From: Xiheimicrobium sp033763395
GTDB lineage: Bacteria > Myxococcota > Myxococcia > Myxococcales > Myxococcaceae
DNA: 64,000 bases
Reading direction: 5' to 3'
NCBI GenBank assembly: GCA_033763395.1
Contig: JANRKQ010000133.1
Location: forward strand, 29,145-93,144
In this document: piece after piece, positions 32,695 to 41,980 of the stretch
Layout of the letters: each line of letters begins with the position of its first letter
Position numbering within the stretch: position 1 is the stretch's first letter
Program-made: the position numbers and the translations under genes
The notes under the pieces: model-generated
Seen by the model: only the letters and a program-made list of their open reading frames with translations
Told to the model about the DNA's origin: nothing
Databases searched by the model: none

Positions 32695-34563
32695 ATGGCC
32701 CGCGCGGTGCTCCTCTGGCTGCTGTTGAGCGCGTCTTCGGCCCTCGCCGGGGTCGAGGCGTCGTTCACGGCCGAGGAGCGCTCGCTGCTCGCCGAGGTCG
32801 AGGCCCGCCGGTACATCAAGGCACGCGCGGCGGCCGAGGCGCTCCTGGCGAAGGACCCCGACTCGTTCGTCGCCTGCTGGGCGATGGCGAAGGTGCACCA
32901 CGACGAAGAGGGCAACCACGCCCGCGCGCTGTGGTTCCTCGACAAGGCCACGGCGATCCTCGACGAGCGTGACGCGGTGTGGGGCCAGCGCCTGCTGCTC
33001 GAGCGGTACGATCTGGTCTTCGAGATGGCGCGCAACCAGGAAGCGCTCGACGTGCTCGACGAGTACGAGGCGAAGTACGGGCCCCCGCCGCTGCGCCTGC
33101 GCATCTGGCCGCTCTTCAAGCTGGGCCGGCGCGACGAGTCCCGCGCGGTCGCGCAGCAGCTCGCCACCTCGGGAGAGCCGGGCCTCGTCACCTGGGGCTA
33201 CAACGGGCTGTTGAGCATCGCCTTCGAGGAGCACGACCGCCTCGAGGCGCACCGCTGGGCGCTCGCAGGCGTGAAGGCGTCGGACGACAAGAGCTGCACG
33301 CTGCTCCTCAACGCCGGGGGCACGGCCTTCATGAACTTCCGCCTCGACGAGGCCGAGCGCCTGATGGTGCGCGCCGACGGGGTCCGCGATGACTGCGCCG
33401 GCGTTCCGTACGATCAGATCGCCATGCTCGCCGTGCTCAAGGGCGAGGCCCAGAAGGCGCTGTCGGCGCTCAAGACGGCCAGCAGCCGGCCGCTCGAGAA
33501 GCGCATGCGGCCCCAGTTCGCGCTCCAGCGGCGCGAGGTACTGGCCGAGCTGTATTCGGTGCTGGGCAAGGACGACGAGGCAGCGAAGACGGCCGAGCTC
33601 GTGTACCGGCAGCCCGCCCGCACCGGCATGTCGAGCAGCCCGCCGAAGATCGAGCGCCTGCGTCGCGTCGCGCGCTACGCCTTCGCCCTCGACGGGCTGG
33701 TGGCCCGCCTCACCGAGCGCGCGCTGGTGGCCCCGGTCGGCAAGGGCCAGGCCGCGCTGTCACCGCAGCTGACGAAGGTGCTCGCGACACGCTGGGAGGT
33801 CCGCCGCGAGCTGGTGCAGCTGCTGTCGGACGAAGACCGGCTGCTCCTCGTGCTGCGCCCCAACATCATGGACGTGGGCGACTTCAGCGCCTGGCGAACG
33901 GCGCAGCTCATCGACGTAGTGGGCGCCGGCGTGTTCCGCGGCGGCATCGCGCGCGCCCGGGTGCTCGACGAAGGGCTGCCGATCTCGGCTGCGTACTTCG
34001 ACGCCTTCGAGGCCGAGCTCGAGCTGCGCCATGGGAGCACCGAGCGGGCCGTGTCGCTCGCCTCCGCCGCGCTCGAGAAGCTGCCGACCGAAGAGGGGCT
34101 GTTGCGGTGGCGCACCCACGCGGTGCGGGCAGAGGCGCTCCGCAAGCGAGGCGACGACGAGGGCGCGCGCGCAGACCTCGAGCTGGTGATGCGGCAGTGG
34201 CCCACCGCGCTGCGGATCATCGGCGCCCCGCTCGCGGTGTCGATCGCCCACGACGGCAGCGCCGCGGCGTCCGAGACGGCGTCACGACTGTCCCGCTCGA
34301 GCCGCTTCACCGTCTCGGCCGAGGCGCCCTTCCGCGTTCAGGTCGACGCCCAGGGGCCGGCACCGACGGTGTGCCTCACCAACCGCTCGGGCGCCCGGCT
34401 CGCCTGCACGAAGAAGGACACCGTCGACGAGGCCATCGAGGCGTTCCAGCTCGACGCCTTCTCGCCCAAGGTGTCCCTCACCGACACCGATCTGCGCAGC
34501 CTCGACGGCAGCCCCGTGCGCGTGTCGGCAGATGAAGCCTTGCGGAGGGCGCTCGGCCCATGA
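32695..34563 (+). CDS. Exported TPR-repeat protein
   Basis: 622 residues with a signal peptide (ARAVLLWLLLSASSALAG). The body is made of helical pairs of TPR type (for example AEALLAKDPDSFVACWAMAK and ARALWFLDKA), interrupted by a central region of about 80 residues with no repeat. A C-terminal beta-rich domain (from SRFTVSAEAPFRVQV) may bind a partner. Six bases separate it from the MoxR gene and its stop overlaps the MORN-repeat gene (ATGATG). It probably acts as an adaptor for the membrane complex built by the upstream genes; this is inference from position. Confidence 0.75.
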   Translation: MARAVLLWLLLSASSALAGVEASFTAEERSLLAEVEARRYIKARAAAEALLAKDPDSFVACWAMAKVHHDEEGNHARALWFLDKATAILDERDAVWGQRLLLERYDLVFEMARNQEALDVLDEYEAKYGPPPLRLRIWPLFKLGRRDESRAVAQQLATSGEPGLVTWGYNGLLSIAFEEHDRLEAHRWALAGVKASDDKSCTLLLNAGGTAFMNFRLDEAERLMVRADGVRDDCAGVPYDQIAMLAVLKGEAQKALSALKTASSRPLEKRMRPQFALQRREVLAELYSVLGKDDEAAKTAELVYRQPARTGMSSSPPKIERLRRVARYAFALDGLVARLTERALVAPVGKGQAALSPQLTKVLATRWEVRRELVQLLSDEDRLLLVLRPNIMDVGDFSAWRTAQLIDVVGAGVFRGGIARARVLDEGLPISAAYFDAFEAELELRHGSTERAVSLASAALEKLPTEEGLLRWRTHAVRAEALRKRGDDEGARADLELVMRQWPTALRIIGAPLAVSIAHDGSAAASETASRLSRSSRFTVSAEAPFRVQVDAQGPAPTVCLTNRSGARLACTKKDTVDEAIEAFQLDAFSPKVSLTDTDLRSLDGSPVRVSADEALRRALGP

Positions 34564-36392
34564 TGCGACTCGTTCTGGTCCCCCTCTTCCTCCTGTCCGC
34601 CGCGGCGCTGGCCGACGACGCCGCCGACTGTCGCGCGAAGAAGGGCACGTGGAAGGACGACGGCCGGGAGCGCGGCTGCATCGTCGCGAACAAGCGCGAG
34701 GGCGTCTGGGAGCTCTCCGGCCCGGGCGGCCAGCTCGTCGAACGAACCACCTTCAAGGCGAGCCGCCGCGACGGCCCCAGCACCACCTGGTTCCTCAACT
34801 GCAAGGTGCGGGCGAAGGGCGACTACGCGCAGGGGCTGCGCACGGGCCTCTGGAAGGAGTTCGACGTCGAAGGCAACCCCGTCTCCGAGGGCTCGTACGA
34901 CAAGGGCCTGCGCACCGGCGAGTGGACGACGTACTACCGTGGCACGCCCCGCAAACACCTCAGCGGCCCGTACCAGCGCGACCGACAGAACGGCCGCTTC
35001 ACCGAGTTCTTCGTCACCGGTGAGAAGTGGCGCGAGCTCGACATCGTGAACGGAGAACGTCAGGGCGAGGCGGCCGATGCGTGCCGCGCGAAGGGCGGCG
35101 TCTGGCAGGTCGAGCCGATGGAGCGCACCGAGGGCTGCCTCGAGGCCGGCGTCAAGGAAGGCGTGTGGACGACGTACCACCTCACCGGCGCGGTGAAGTC
35201 GAAGGAGCCCTTCAAGAAGGGCCGCGTCGATGGAACGGTCGAGGAGTTCCACCTGTCGGGCGCGCTGTTGCACCGGGGCCTGTACCGCGACGCGGTGCCC
35301 GATGGGCGCCACGAGTTCCTCGCGCCCGATGGCGGCGTGTGGGGCAAGAGCGTGCTGCTCGAACAGTCCGGCGAATGGCGCCCGTTCCACCACACCGGGA
35401 AGGTGGCCATCGAAGGCGCGTACGAGCGGGGCTGCCCAGTCGGCCCGTGGCGCGTGTACTCGGAGCAGGGCCAGCTGCTCGTCGAAGACACCTACGCCAA
35501 CTGCCAGCGCAACGGGCCCTACACCGACTACTACCTCGACGGCTCGAGGCGCCGCTCCGGCGAGTTCCAGAACGGCGTCGAGGTGGGCCCCTGGGTGCAG
35601 CGCTTCGAGAACGGCAAGGTGGCCTGGGAAGGTGCGTACGCGCAGGGCGAGCGCATCGGCGGCTGGAAGTTCTTCCGCTGGGACGGCTCGCTGCGCATGC
35701 AGGGCCAGTACGAGGCCGGCGAGGCCACCGGCACGTGGACCGAGTCGTTCGCCGACGGAAAGACGCAGGCCGTCGGCCCCTTCATCGAGAACAAGAAGGG
35801 CGGCGACTGGAAGCTGTACTGGCAGAACGGGAAGCCCTGGCGAGAAGCGCCCTACGTCGAAGGTGACGAGGCCACGCCCGACGCCGCGCGCTGCCGCGAG
35901 ATGGCCGGGAACTGGACGGCCGACGTCGAGAAGGGCGCGCTGGGCTGTCTCATCTGCCGCGCGAAGGAGGACGAGACGGTCGAGTGGCTCCCGCAGGGCC
36001 GCTGGAGCTTCTGGCACGCCGACGGCACGCTCGAGAAACGCGGCGAGCTCCGCTGGGGCAAACCCACCGGCGCGTGGGAGTACTTCCACGACAACGGCGC
36101 CGTCATGCTCGAGGGCCAGTTCGACGGCGGCGTCGAGGTGGGCGGCTGGAAGGGCTTCTACCGCTCAGGCCAGACGCGCTTCGTCGGTGGCTACGTCGAG
36201 GGCAAGCCCGACGGCGAGTGGACGAGTTACCAACCCGATGGTGGGTTGCTCTCGGTGGGCCGGTACGAGAGCGGCCAGAAGGTGGGCCGCTGGAAGTACG
36301 TGAGCGGCGTGAGGGTCGATGAGATCGTCCACCAGAAGCAGCGAGCGGTCGATGCGGGTGCCGAAGCCCCTCCTCGCGACGCAGGCCGCTGA
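34560..36392 (+). CDS. Exported MORN-variant repeat protein
   Basis: 610 residues with a signal peptide (MRLVLVPLFLLSAAALAD). The rest is built of many repeats of about 20 residues of the type G.W...Y..G....G.Y..G...G.W..., for example GLRTGEWTTYY, GVWTTYHLTG and GVEVGPWVQRFENGKV. These are YwqK/MORN-2 repeats that form beta hairpin ladders. Database names such as antitoxin YwqK for this fold come from one context and should not be used here. Three regions are broken by Cys-containing segments (CRAKGGVW, CREMAGNW). It is the last gene of the five-gene operon and lies 4 bases before the toxin-antitoxin remnant on the other strand. Confidence 0.8.
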   Translation: MMRLVLVPLFLLSAAALADDAADCRAKKGTWKDDGRERGCIVANKREGVWELSGPGGQLVERTTFKASRRDGPSTTWFLNCKVRAKGDYAQGLRTGLWKEFDVEGNPVSEGSYDKGLRTGEWTTYYRGTPRKHLSGPYQRDRQNGRFTEFFVTGEKWRELDIVNGERQGEAADACRAKGGVWQVEPMERTEGCLEAGVKEGVWTTYHLTGAVKSKEPFKKGRVDGTVEEFHLSGALLHRGLYRDAVPDGRHEFLAPDGGVWGKSVLLEQSGEWRPFHHTGKVAIEGAYERGCPVGPWRVYSEQGQLLVEDTYANCQRNGPYTDYYLDGSRRRSGEFQNGVEVGPWVQRFENGKVAWEGAYAQGERIGGWKFFRWDGSLRMQGQYEAGEATGTWTESFADGKTQAVGPFIENKKGGDWKLYWQNGKPWREAPYVEGDEATPDAARCREMAGNWTADVEKGALGCLICRAKEDETVEWLPQGRWSFWHADGTLEKRGELRWGKPTGAWEYFHDNGAVMLEGQFDGGVEVGGWKGFYRSGQTRFVGGYVEGKPDGEWTSYQPDGGLLSVGRYESGQKVGRWKYVSGVRVDEIVHQKQRAVDAGAEAPPRDAGR

Positions 36393-36396
36393 CGCG

Positions 36397-36810
36397 TCAG
36401 CCTGGCATCAGCGTGTTGACGACCCGGCGATTGCTGCGTCGATAGGTCCGAAAGTTGGCATCGCAGATCATGACCACGGCGTTCGCGTGAAGCTCGGCGA
36501 GCCGCACCAGACACGCGTCCGCGTGGGACATGGGCACGGAGCTGTACTTCTCGAGCAACTGGCGCAGCGCCCCGAGTTCACTGCCGAGCGGCCGCACCAC
36601 CATGCCCATGCGCTGGACCAACTCGAGGACGACTGCGCGCCGATGCCCATCGCGTCCCTCGAGAAAGCTCGCTTCGCTCAAGACGGCTTCGCAGGTGATG
36701 CCTCGCCCGGTGAGCGCCTCGAAGGACGCCGCGGCCCACTGGTGGTGGTGGTCGCGCGCTGACAGGAACGCGACGAGCGGGCCGGTGTGCATCAAGGTGA
36801 CACGGTTCAC
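36397..36810 (-). CDS. PIN domain protein, probable VapC-like toxin with altered active site
   Basis: 137 residues with the PIN fold. The N-terminal TGPLVAFLS normally follows an Asp, but here it reads MHTGPLVAF: the first metal-binding Asp is His8 (CAC instead of GAC). The remaining acids are present: Glu46 in VLSEASFL, Asp98 in SHADACLVRLAE and Asp117 in ICDANFRTYRR. Intact PIN toxins cut tRNA or rRNA; loss of one of the acids usually abolishes cleavage. The GTG start overlaps the antitoxin stop in the uninterrupted frame (GTGA), as in normal toxin-antitoxin pairs. So this looks like a formerly active toxin. I cannot exclude a sequencing error at the His codon. Confidence 0.75.
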   Translation of the reverse strand: MNRVTLMHTGPLVAFLSARDHHHQWAAASFEALTGRGITCEAVLSEASFLEGRDGHRRAVVLELVQRMGMVVRPLGSELGALRQLLEKYSSVPMSHADACLVRLAELHANAVVMICDANFRTYRRSNRRVVNTLMPG

Positions 36811-37051
36811 GCCCCGTACCCTTCGAGGTGTCGTGGATTGCTCGACAGATCGCCTGGAAGTCCCTGGAGGCAGCCCTTCAGGTAGGAGAGGTCGCGTCCC
36901 CCGCGTTCTCCCTTCAAGAACTCTCGAGCGCCTCGCGCACGATCTCGGTCCGGGTGACGTTCCTCCGCTGCGCCAGACGCGAAACACGCGCGCTCAAGGC
37001 GCGGGGGAGATTGATCGACATCGCCTCGACGGCTTCACCCGTATTTCGCAT
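36807..37051 (-). pseudogene. Frameshifted ribbon-helix-helix antitoxin
   Basis: The first part encodes an RHH DNA-binding domain (AMSINLPRALSARVSRLAQR then RTEIVREALE). The frame then meets a stop at 36914, after SS. In the adjacent frame the reading continues with FLKGERGG, then DLSYLKGCLQGLPGDLSS and NPRHLEGYGA, and ends exactly in the TGA that overlaps the PIN gene's GTG. That is the normal C-terminal, toxin-binding part of such antitoxins. One missing base near 36915-36921 explains it. As it stands the DNA-binding half could still be made but would lack the neutralising half. Confidence 0.65.
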
Positions 37052-37113
37052 ACGCCAGAGTCGTATCTCCGGGCCGTGCAGACGAGCAACAGGGCAGCGC
37101 GGTCGGCGTTTCG

Positions 37114-37509
37114 TCACCGGTCCTGAGCGAGATCCGCCGCGGCGACGGCTTGCTCGGGCAGGCACACCTTCGACGTCGAGGCCTCGCGCCGCCCGGTCGA
37201 CATCGAGGTGAAGGTCGTGATCGTCACGCACGTGCCCGAGATGTCGGTGATGCGGCTGGCCGGCCCCACCCACGCACCCCGCTGCGCGAAGTACCCAATG
37301 CCCCGTCTGTCTTCGAACATCGCCACGGGCCGACTCGTGCCCGTCACCGTCGCCACCAGCTTCACTTCGGACAGACCAAGCCGGCACAGCGTCGTCCGAC
37401 ACGTCGCCGCGGGCGGGGCCTTCGGTGGTCTCCACGTCGGCTCGAACGGATCGCGCTGGGCGATCGCCAGCGCAGGAAAAACACACGCAACCGCCATCAC
37501 GAACCGCAT
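37114..37509 (-). CDS. PilP-like periplasmic protein
   Basis: 131 residues with a signal peptide (MRFVMAVACVFPALAIAQ). It contains the RDPFEP motif near the N-terminus and a small beta domain (LGLSEVKLVATVTGTS then PVAMFEDRRGIGYFAQRGA) that closely resembles PilP/GspC-type domains. PilP links the inner-membrane part of type IV pili to the secretin. There is no lipobox, unlike typical PilP, and three or four Cys suggest disulfides. It lies 32 bases after murJ on the same strand and away from other pilus genes, so it may serve a different envelope complex. Confidence 0.7.
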   Translation of the reverse strand: MRFVMAVACVFPALAIAQRDPFEPTWRPPKAPPAATCRTTLCRLGLSEVKLVATVTGTSRPVAMFEDRRGIGYFAQRGAWVGPASRITDISGTCVTITTFTSMSTGRREASTSKVCLPEQAVAAADLAQDR

Positions 37510-37541
37510 GGCCTCTGGATCCCCGGCTCGAGCCGTTCGGC

Positions 37542-39209
37542 TCAGCGTCGCCGGACCACGCGCCGCACGACCGCGCCGGCCTGTGGCACGCCGAGCGCCG
37601 CCGTCAGCGCGAGGTACGTCACGCCGAATACGCCCAGCAGGCCACCGCACGCGAGCACCGTCGACACGTCGAAGCGCCACACCACGAGCGGCGGCAGCTC
37701 GGGGAACGTGAGCCACGCCCCGCCCCATTCCTCGACCGCCGTCGCGCGCGCGCCGAACTGCCGCGTCAGCAGCGCCTTGAGGCCCAGCGCGAGCCCGCCC
37801 GACACGAACGCCGCGCCCCAGAGCCGCGCGAGCCGGCTCCTGATGGATGGAACGCCGTCGATCGCCTTCGACACCGCACGCCGCAGCAGTACCATCTCGA
37901 GCCAGGCCGTCAGGCTCGTCACCAGCGTGAGGAACACCACGCCCAGGTCGGCGGGGAGCCCGAGCGCCCCTGCACCAAAGCGCACCCCGACGAAGCCGAC
38001 GCTGACGCCCACCACCACCCGCACCACCGCGAAGCGCAGCGGCGTCTTCGTGTCTTTCAGCGCGTAGAGCGTCGACGAGAAGAGCCGGCCGCTCGTCTGC
38101 GCCAGCAACGCGAGCCCCGACCCGAGCAGCACGTACCAGCCCAGCCGCGAGTCCTTCGCGGTGAAGCGCCCGGACTCGAGCAGCACCCCGCACAGCAGAT
38201 CGCCCAGCAGCAGGAACGCCACCGCCGACGGCACCACGAAGAAGGCCATGCGCTCGAGGCCGGCCTTCAGGCGCTCCTTCAGCGCCGCCGCGCGCTCGGT
38301 CTGCGACTTCACGGCGTCGGCCGACATCTCGGGCAGCTCGGCGGCCGAGATCGCCATGCCGAAGAGGCTGATGGGCAACAAGGCGATCGTCTGCGCATAC
38401 GTCAACACCGACACCGCGCGCGCCGACACGAGCGAGGCCAGCGCAAGATCGACCCACGCGCTCACCTGCACCACCCCGCGGGCCGTCACCGCGGGCCCGA
38501 AGCCGCCCAGCACCTCGCGCACCGCAGGCACCGAGAGCGTCGGCCGGGGATCGAGCCCGCCCAACAGCCGCAGCACGTTCGGCAGCTGCACCAGGAACTG
38601 GAGCACGCTCCCGGCCACCGTCGCCCACGCCACCCAGGTGATGAGCACCGACGCCGGCTCGGCGCGCCACAGCACGAGCGCGGCGATGATGGCGCCGTTC
38701 CACACCACTGGCGCCACGTACGAGAGGAAGAAGCGCTTGTGGCTGTTGAGAATGCCCAGGCACCACGCCGAGAGCACCAGCACCCCGGTGCCGGGAAAGA
38801 TGACGCGCACGAGCGCGACCGTCAGCGCGAAGGCGTCTCCGGCGTACCCGGGCGCGATGAGGCCCACCAGCCACGGCGCCGCCAACAGGCCCACGCCCAC
38901 CACCACGCCCACCAGCAGCGTCAGCAGCCCAAAGACGGCGCCGGCCATGCGGCGGGCCTCGGCCTCCTGGCCCTTCGCGCGCAGGCCCGCGTAGACGGGG
39001 ATGAAGGACGCCGACAGCACCCCCTCGCCCAGCAAGTTCTGCAGCACGTTGGGAATGCGCGTCGCCGCCGAGAAGGCCGCCGCCTCGAGCCCGCTGCCCA
39101 GCAGGTGCGCGAAGAGCTTCTGCCGCACGAGGCCGGCCACCCGCGACAGGAGGATTCCCAGCGCGACGAGCGCGGCCGCGCGGCCACTGCGTGACGGCGT
39201 GTCTGACAC
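37542..39209 (-). CDS. murJ: Lipid II flippase MurJ
   Basis: 555 residues with about fourteen membrane helices of the MOP exporter superfamily. Family motifs include LSRVAGLVRQKLFAHLLG at the N-terminus (about 18-35), NVLQNLLGEGVLSASFIPVYA and the conserved Arg-containing transmembrane helix 1 loop. MurJ flips the peptidoglycan precursor lipid II to the outer face of the inner membrane. The GTG at 39209 matches the family N-terminus (SDTPSRSGRAAALVALGIL); a GTG at 39260 would add 17 residues. It is divergent from the NtrC-type regulator. Confidence 0.88.
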   Translation of the reverse strand: MSDTPSRSGRAAALVALGILLSRVAGLVRQKLFAHLLGSGLEAAAFSAATRIPNVLQNLLGEGVLSASFIPVYAGLRAKGQEAEARRMAGAVFGLLTLLVGVVVGVGLLAAPWLVGLIAPGYAGDAFALTVALVRVIFPGTGVLVLSAWCLGILNSHKRFFLSYVAPVVWNGAIIAALVLWRAEPASVLITWVAWATVAGSVLQFLVQLPNVLRLLGGLDPRPTLSVPAVREVLGGFGPAVTARGVVQVSAWVDLALASLVSARAVSVLTYAQTIALLPISLFGMAISAAELPEMSADAVKSQTERAAALKERLKAGLERMAFFVVPSAVAFLLLGDLLCGVLLESGRFTAKDSRLGWYVLLGSGLALLAQTSGRLFSSTLYALKDTKTPLRFAVVRVVVGVSVGFVGVRFGAGALGLPADLGVVFLTLVTSLTAWLEMVLLRRAVSKAIDGVPSIRSRLARLWGAAFVSGGLALGLKALLTRQFGARATAVEEWGGAWLTFPELPPLVVWRFDVSTVLACGGLLGVFGVTYLALTAALGVPQAGAVVRRVVRRR

Positions 39210-39322
39210 GACGGCGCCTTGTACTGCGCCCGCCGTGCCGGGGAAGTTCGAGTGTGACACCGGCCTACGTCTCCGCGCGCGCCGCGCTTGACGGGTGGGG
39301 CCGGGGGGTCCAAAGAGCCGAC

Positions 39323-40717
39323 GTGTCCCGCGTCCTCGTCGTCGATGATGAAGCCAACCTGCGAAAGGTCCTCGCCGCCATGCTGCGGAAGGAGGGCTAC
39401 GAGGTGGCCATCGCCGAGAACGGCGAGAGCGCCCTCGCCGAGTTCGAGAAGAGCGGCGCCGACGTCGTCATCACCGACATGGTGATGCCGAAGCTGGGGG
39501 GCCTCGAGCTGCTCAAGGCCGTGCACGCCTCGCGGCCCGACGTGCCCGTCATCATCATCACCGCCCACGGCACCGTCGACTCGGCCGTCGAGGCCATCAA
39601 GTTGGGCGCGTTCGACTACATCACCAAGCCCTTCGAGCAGGCCGAGATCCAGGCGGTCGTCGCCAAGGCCGCGCGCACGCAAGAGGCCAACCAGGGCCAC
39701 GTGCCGCCCGAGGGCAAGGCGCGCTCGTCGATCATCGGCGAGTCGAGCCAGGTGCAGGAGCTCTTCAAGGTCATCGACAAGGTGGCCGATTCGCCGTCGA
39801 CGGTGCTCATCACGGGGGAATCGGGCACCGGCAAGGAGCTGGTCGCCACCGCCCTGCACGACGGCAGCTCGCGCAAAGACAAGCCCCTCATCAAGATCAA
39901 CTGTGCGGCCATTCCGAAGGATCTCATGGAGTCCGAGCTGTTCGGCTACGAGCGCGGCGCCTTCACCGGCGCGGTGACGTCGAAGCCGGGCCGCTTCGAG
40001 CTGGCCGACGCGGGCACCCTCTTCCTCGACGAGATCGGTGAGGTGCCGATCGAGATGCAGGTGAAGCTGTTGCGCGTGCTGCAGGAGAGCGAGTTCGAGC
40101 GCGTCGGCGGCATCAAGACGACGCGCGTCGACGTGCGGCTCATCGCGGCCACCAACCGCGATCTGCTGGCCGAGGTCGAGGCCGGGCGCTTCCGCAAGGA
40201 TCTGTACTACCGCCTCAACGTGGTGCCGATTCACCTGCCGCCCCTGCGCGAGCGCCGCGCCGACGTGCCCGCGCTCGTCCGGCACTTCATCGAGAAGTAC
40301 AACAAGCGGCTCAACAAGAAGATCGAGGGCATCGCCGACGAGGCGCTCGTGATGCTGCAGGCGTACCCCTGGCCGGGGAACATTCGCGAGCTCGAGAATC
40401 TGATGGAGCGGGTGATTCTGTTCGCCGACGGGCCCCGCATCGAGGCGAAGGATCTGCCGGCCCCGGTTCGCGGCGGCGTGGGTGGCGCGACGACGTCGAC
40501 GACCGAGAGCCCCCCGCCCGAGATCGGTGAGACGCCGCTCAAGGAGATCCTCAAGGCGCGCCAGGCCGAGATCGAGAAGGCCTTCATCGTGCAGGCGCTG
40601 GGCAAGACGGAAGGCAACGTCACCCGGGCGGCGAAGCTGCTCGGCATCAGCCGAAAGTCGCTCCAGACGAAGATGAAGGAGTTCGGCCTGCGCGACGAGT
40701 CGCCCGCCGAGGAATGA
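39323..40717 (+). CDS. NtrC-family sigma-54 response regulator
   Basis: 464 residues. A receiver domain has the phospho-acceptor Asp52 in ITDMVMPKLGG. The sigma-54 activation domain has Walker A GESGTGKE (about 165-172), the sigma-54 contact loop GAFTGA (about 212) and LFLDEIGE, and a Fis-type helix-turn-helix ends the protein (GNVTRAAKLLGISRKSLQ). So the protein activates sigma-54 promoters when phosphorylated. No histidine kinase lies beside it. The GTG start is followed by SRVLVVDDEAN, the canonical receiver N-terminus. Such regulators are numerous in myxobacteria, often controlling development. Confidence 0.9.
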   Translation: MSRVLVVDDEANLRKVLAAMLRKEGYEVAIAENGESALAEFEKSGADVVITDMVMPKLGGLELLKAVHASRPDVPVIIITAHGTVDSAVEAIKLGAFDYITKPFEQAEIQAVVAKAARTQEANQGHVPPEGKARSSIIGESSQVQELFKVIDKVADSPSTVLITGESGTGKELVATALHDGSSRKDKPLIKINCAAIPKDLMESELFGYERGAFTGAVTSKPGRFELADAGTLFLDEIGEVPIEMQVKLLRVLQESEFERVGGIKTTRVDVRLIAATNRDLLAEVEAGRFRKDLYYRLNVVPIHLPPLRERRADVPALVRHFIEKYNKRLNKKIEGIADEALVMLQAYPWPGNIRELENLMERVILFADGPRIEAKDLPAPVRGGVGGATTSTTESPPPEIGETPLKEILKARQAEIEKAFIVQALGKTEGNVTRAAKLLGISRKSLQTKMKEFGLRDESPAEE

Positions 40718-40814
40718 CCCGCGGGGCCCGGGCTGTTGCAGCTGGCACACCCCTGTGGCGAAAAACTTTCACATTCCCCCGCGCCCGGTACGGTCCGCTC
40801 CGCAAGGAGCCCGC

Positions 40815-41930
40815 ATGTCCGAGATGCCCACCCTGGGGTCGACCGAGAAGAAGTCGCCCCTCGTCCCCGTCGCCATCGTCGCTTCCCTCGTCGGCACGCT
40901 GTCCGGCACCGCGTGGTGGCTCACCCACCGGGAAGCCCGCGCCGAGGTGCCAGCAGCCGGCGCCACCGTGGACGCGCCCGTGACGCCGCCCATCGCCGAG
41001 GCGCCGGTGGCCGTCAGTGACACGCCAGCGCCCCCGGTGGGCCCGACGAACGCACCGGCGCCGACGACGCCTCCAGGGCAGGCCGTCGCCGCAGCCCCGA
41101 CCGTCGTCCCGCCCGCGCCGAAGCGCACCGGTGGCCTGCAGACGGTGACCGCCACCATCGCCGGCCCGCTCGAGTCGGCGATCGTCTCGCAGGTCGGCCG
41201 GGACGTGGGCCAGCCGCTGACGCAGGTGGTGAACCGCTCCCTCGTCTGGTGGATGAAGGTGCCCGGCGATCTGCTCAAGGGCGACGTGCTCACCGCCGTC
41301 TACGAGGAGCGCGCCGGCCAGGAGCCCCTCGTGCACGCCGTGCGCTACTCGAGCCGCAAGTTCGGCAAGACCTTCGAAGCCTTCCGCTTCCAGGGCACCG
41401 GCGACGCGCACGCGCGCTTCTTCCAGTCCGACGGCACCACTCTCGAGGAGCACCTCGTCGGCGGCCCCATCGAGGACTACGAGCAGATCACCTCGCTCCT
41501 TCGCGACGGCCGCGGGCACAAGGGCGTCGACTTCAAGGCGCCGGTGGGCACGCCGGTGAAGGCGACGTTCGACGGCGTCATCACGCGCAAGAACTGGTCG
41601 TTCCGCGGCAACGGCAACTCCATCGAGGTCGAGGAGACCGGGGGCCAGGGGCGCACCGCGCTCTACCTGCACCTCTCGGAGCTGCCGAAGTCGGTGCAGC
41701 CCGGCACGCAGGTGAAGAAGGGCCAGGTGCTGGCGCAGTCCGGCAACTCGGGCCGCAGCTTCGCGCCCCACCTCCACTACCAGCTCATGAAGGGCGGCGC
41801 CGTCGTCGACCCGTTCAAGAGCCACTCGACCAGCCGCGAGCAGCTCCCCGCGGGCGACCGGGCCGCGTTCGAGGCGAAGGTGGCGAGCCTGAAGGCCCAG
41901 ATGCCCGCTGACGCGGTGGCCGGGAACTGA
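40815..41930 (+). CDS. M23 family (LytM-type) murein peptidase
   Basis: 371 residues. The ATG has an ideal AAGGAG upstream. An N-terminal membrane anchor (about 16-36) leads to an Ala/Pro-rich linker (about 40-100), an intermediate domain (QTVTATIAGPLESAI) with an OapA/LysM-like feel, and the C-terminal LytM domain with zinc motifs HKGVDF (about residue 236) and HLHYQL (about 319). Both His pairs are present, so it is probably an active peptidoglycan endopeptidase of the MepM type. It is directed away from the regulator gene but separated by only 97 bases. Confidence 0.88.
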   Translation: MSEMPTLGSTEKKSPLVPVAIVASLVGTLSGTAWWLTHREARAEVPAAGATVDAPVTPPIAEAPVAVSDTPAPPVGPTNAPAPTTPPGQAVAAAPTVVPPAPKRTGGLQTVTATIAGPLESAIVSQVGRDVGQPLTQVVNRSLVWWMKVPGDLLKGDVLTAVYEERAGQEPLVHAVRYSSRKFGKTFEAFRFQGTGDAHARFFQSDGTTLEEHLVGGPIEDYEQITSLLRDGRGHKGVDFKAPVGTPVKATFDGVITRKNWSFRGNGNSIEVEETGGQGRTALYLHLSELPKSVQPGTQVKKGQVLAQSGNSGRSFAPHLHYQLMKGGAVVDPFKSHSTSREQLPAGDRAAFEAKVASLKAQMPADAVAGN

Positions 41931-41980
41931 AGCGGATTCTTGTCAGGGTGCGCCAAGGGGCCTACCGTCGCGGCGTGCTC

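Noticed and set aside
29360..33252. Two long minus-strand frames (about 700 residues each) opposite the DUF58-MoxR operon
   Set aside because: Both mirror the transglutaminase, MoxR and TPR genes, which carry full catalytic motifs and coupled starts on the plus strand.
34560..36392. Antitoxin YwqK
   Set aside because: The MORN-type repeats recall this database name, but the protein has a signal peptide and lies in an envelope operon; nothing supports an antitoxin role.
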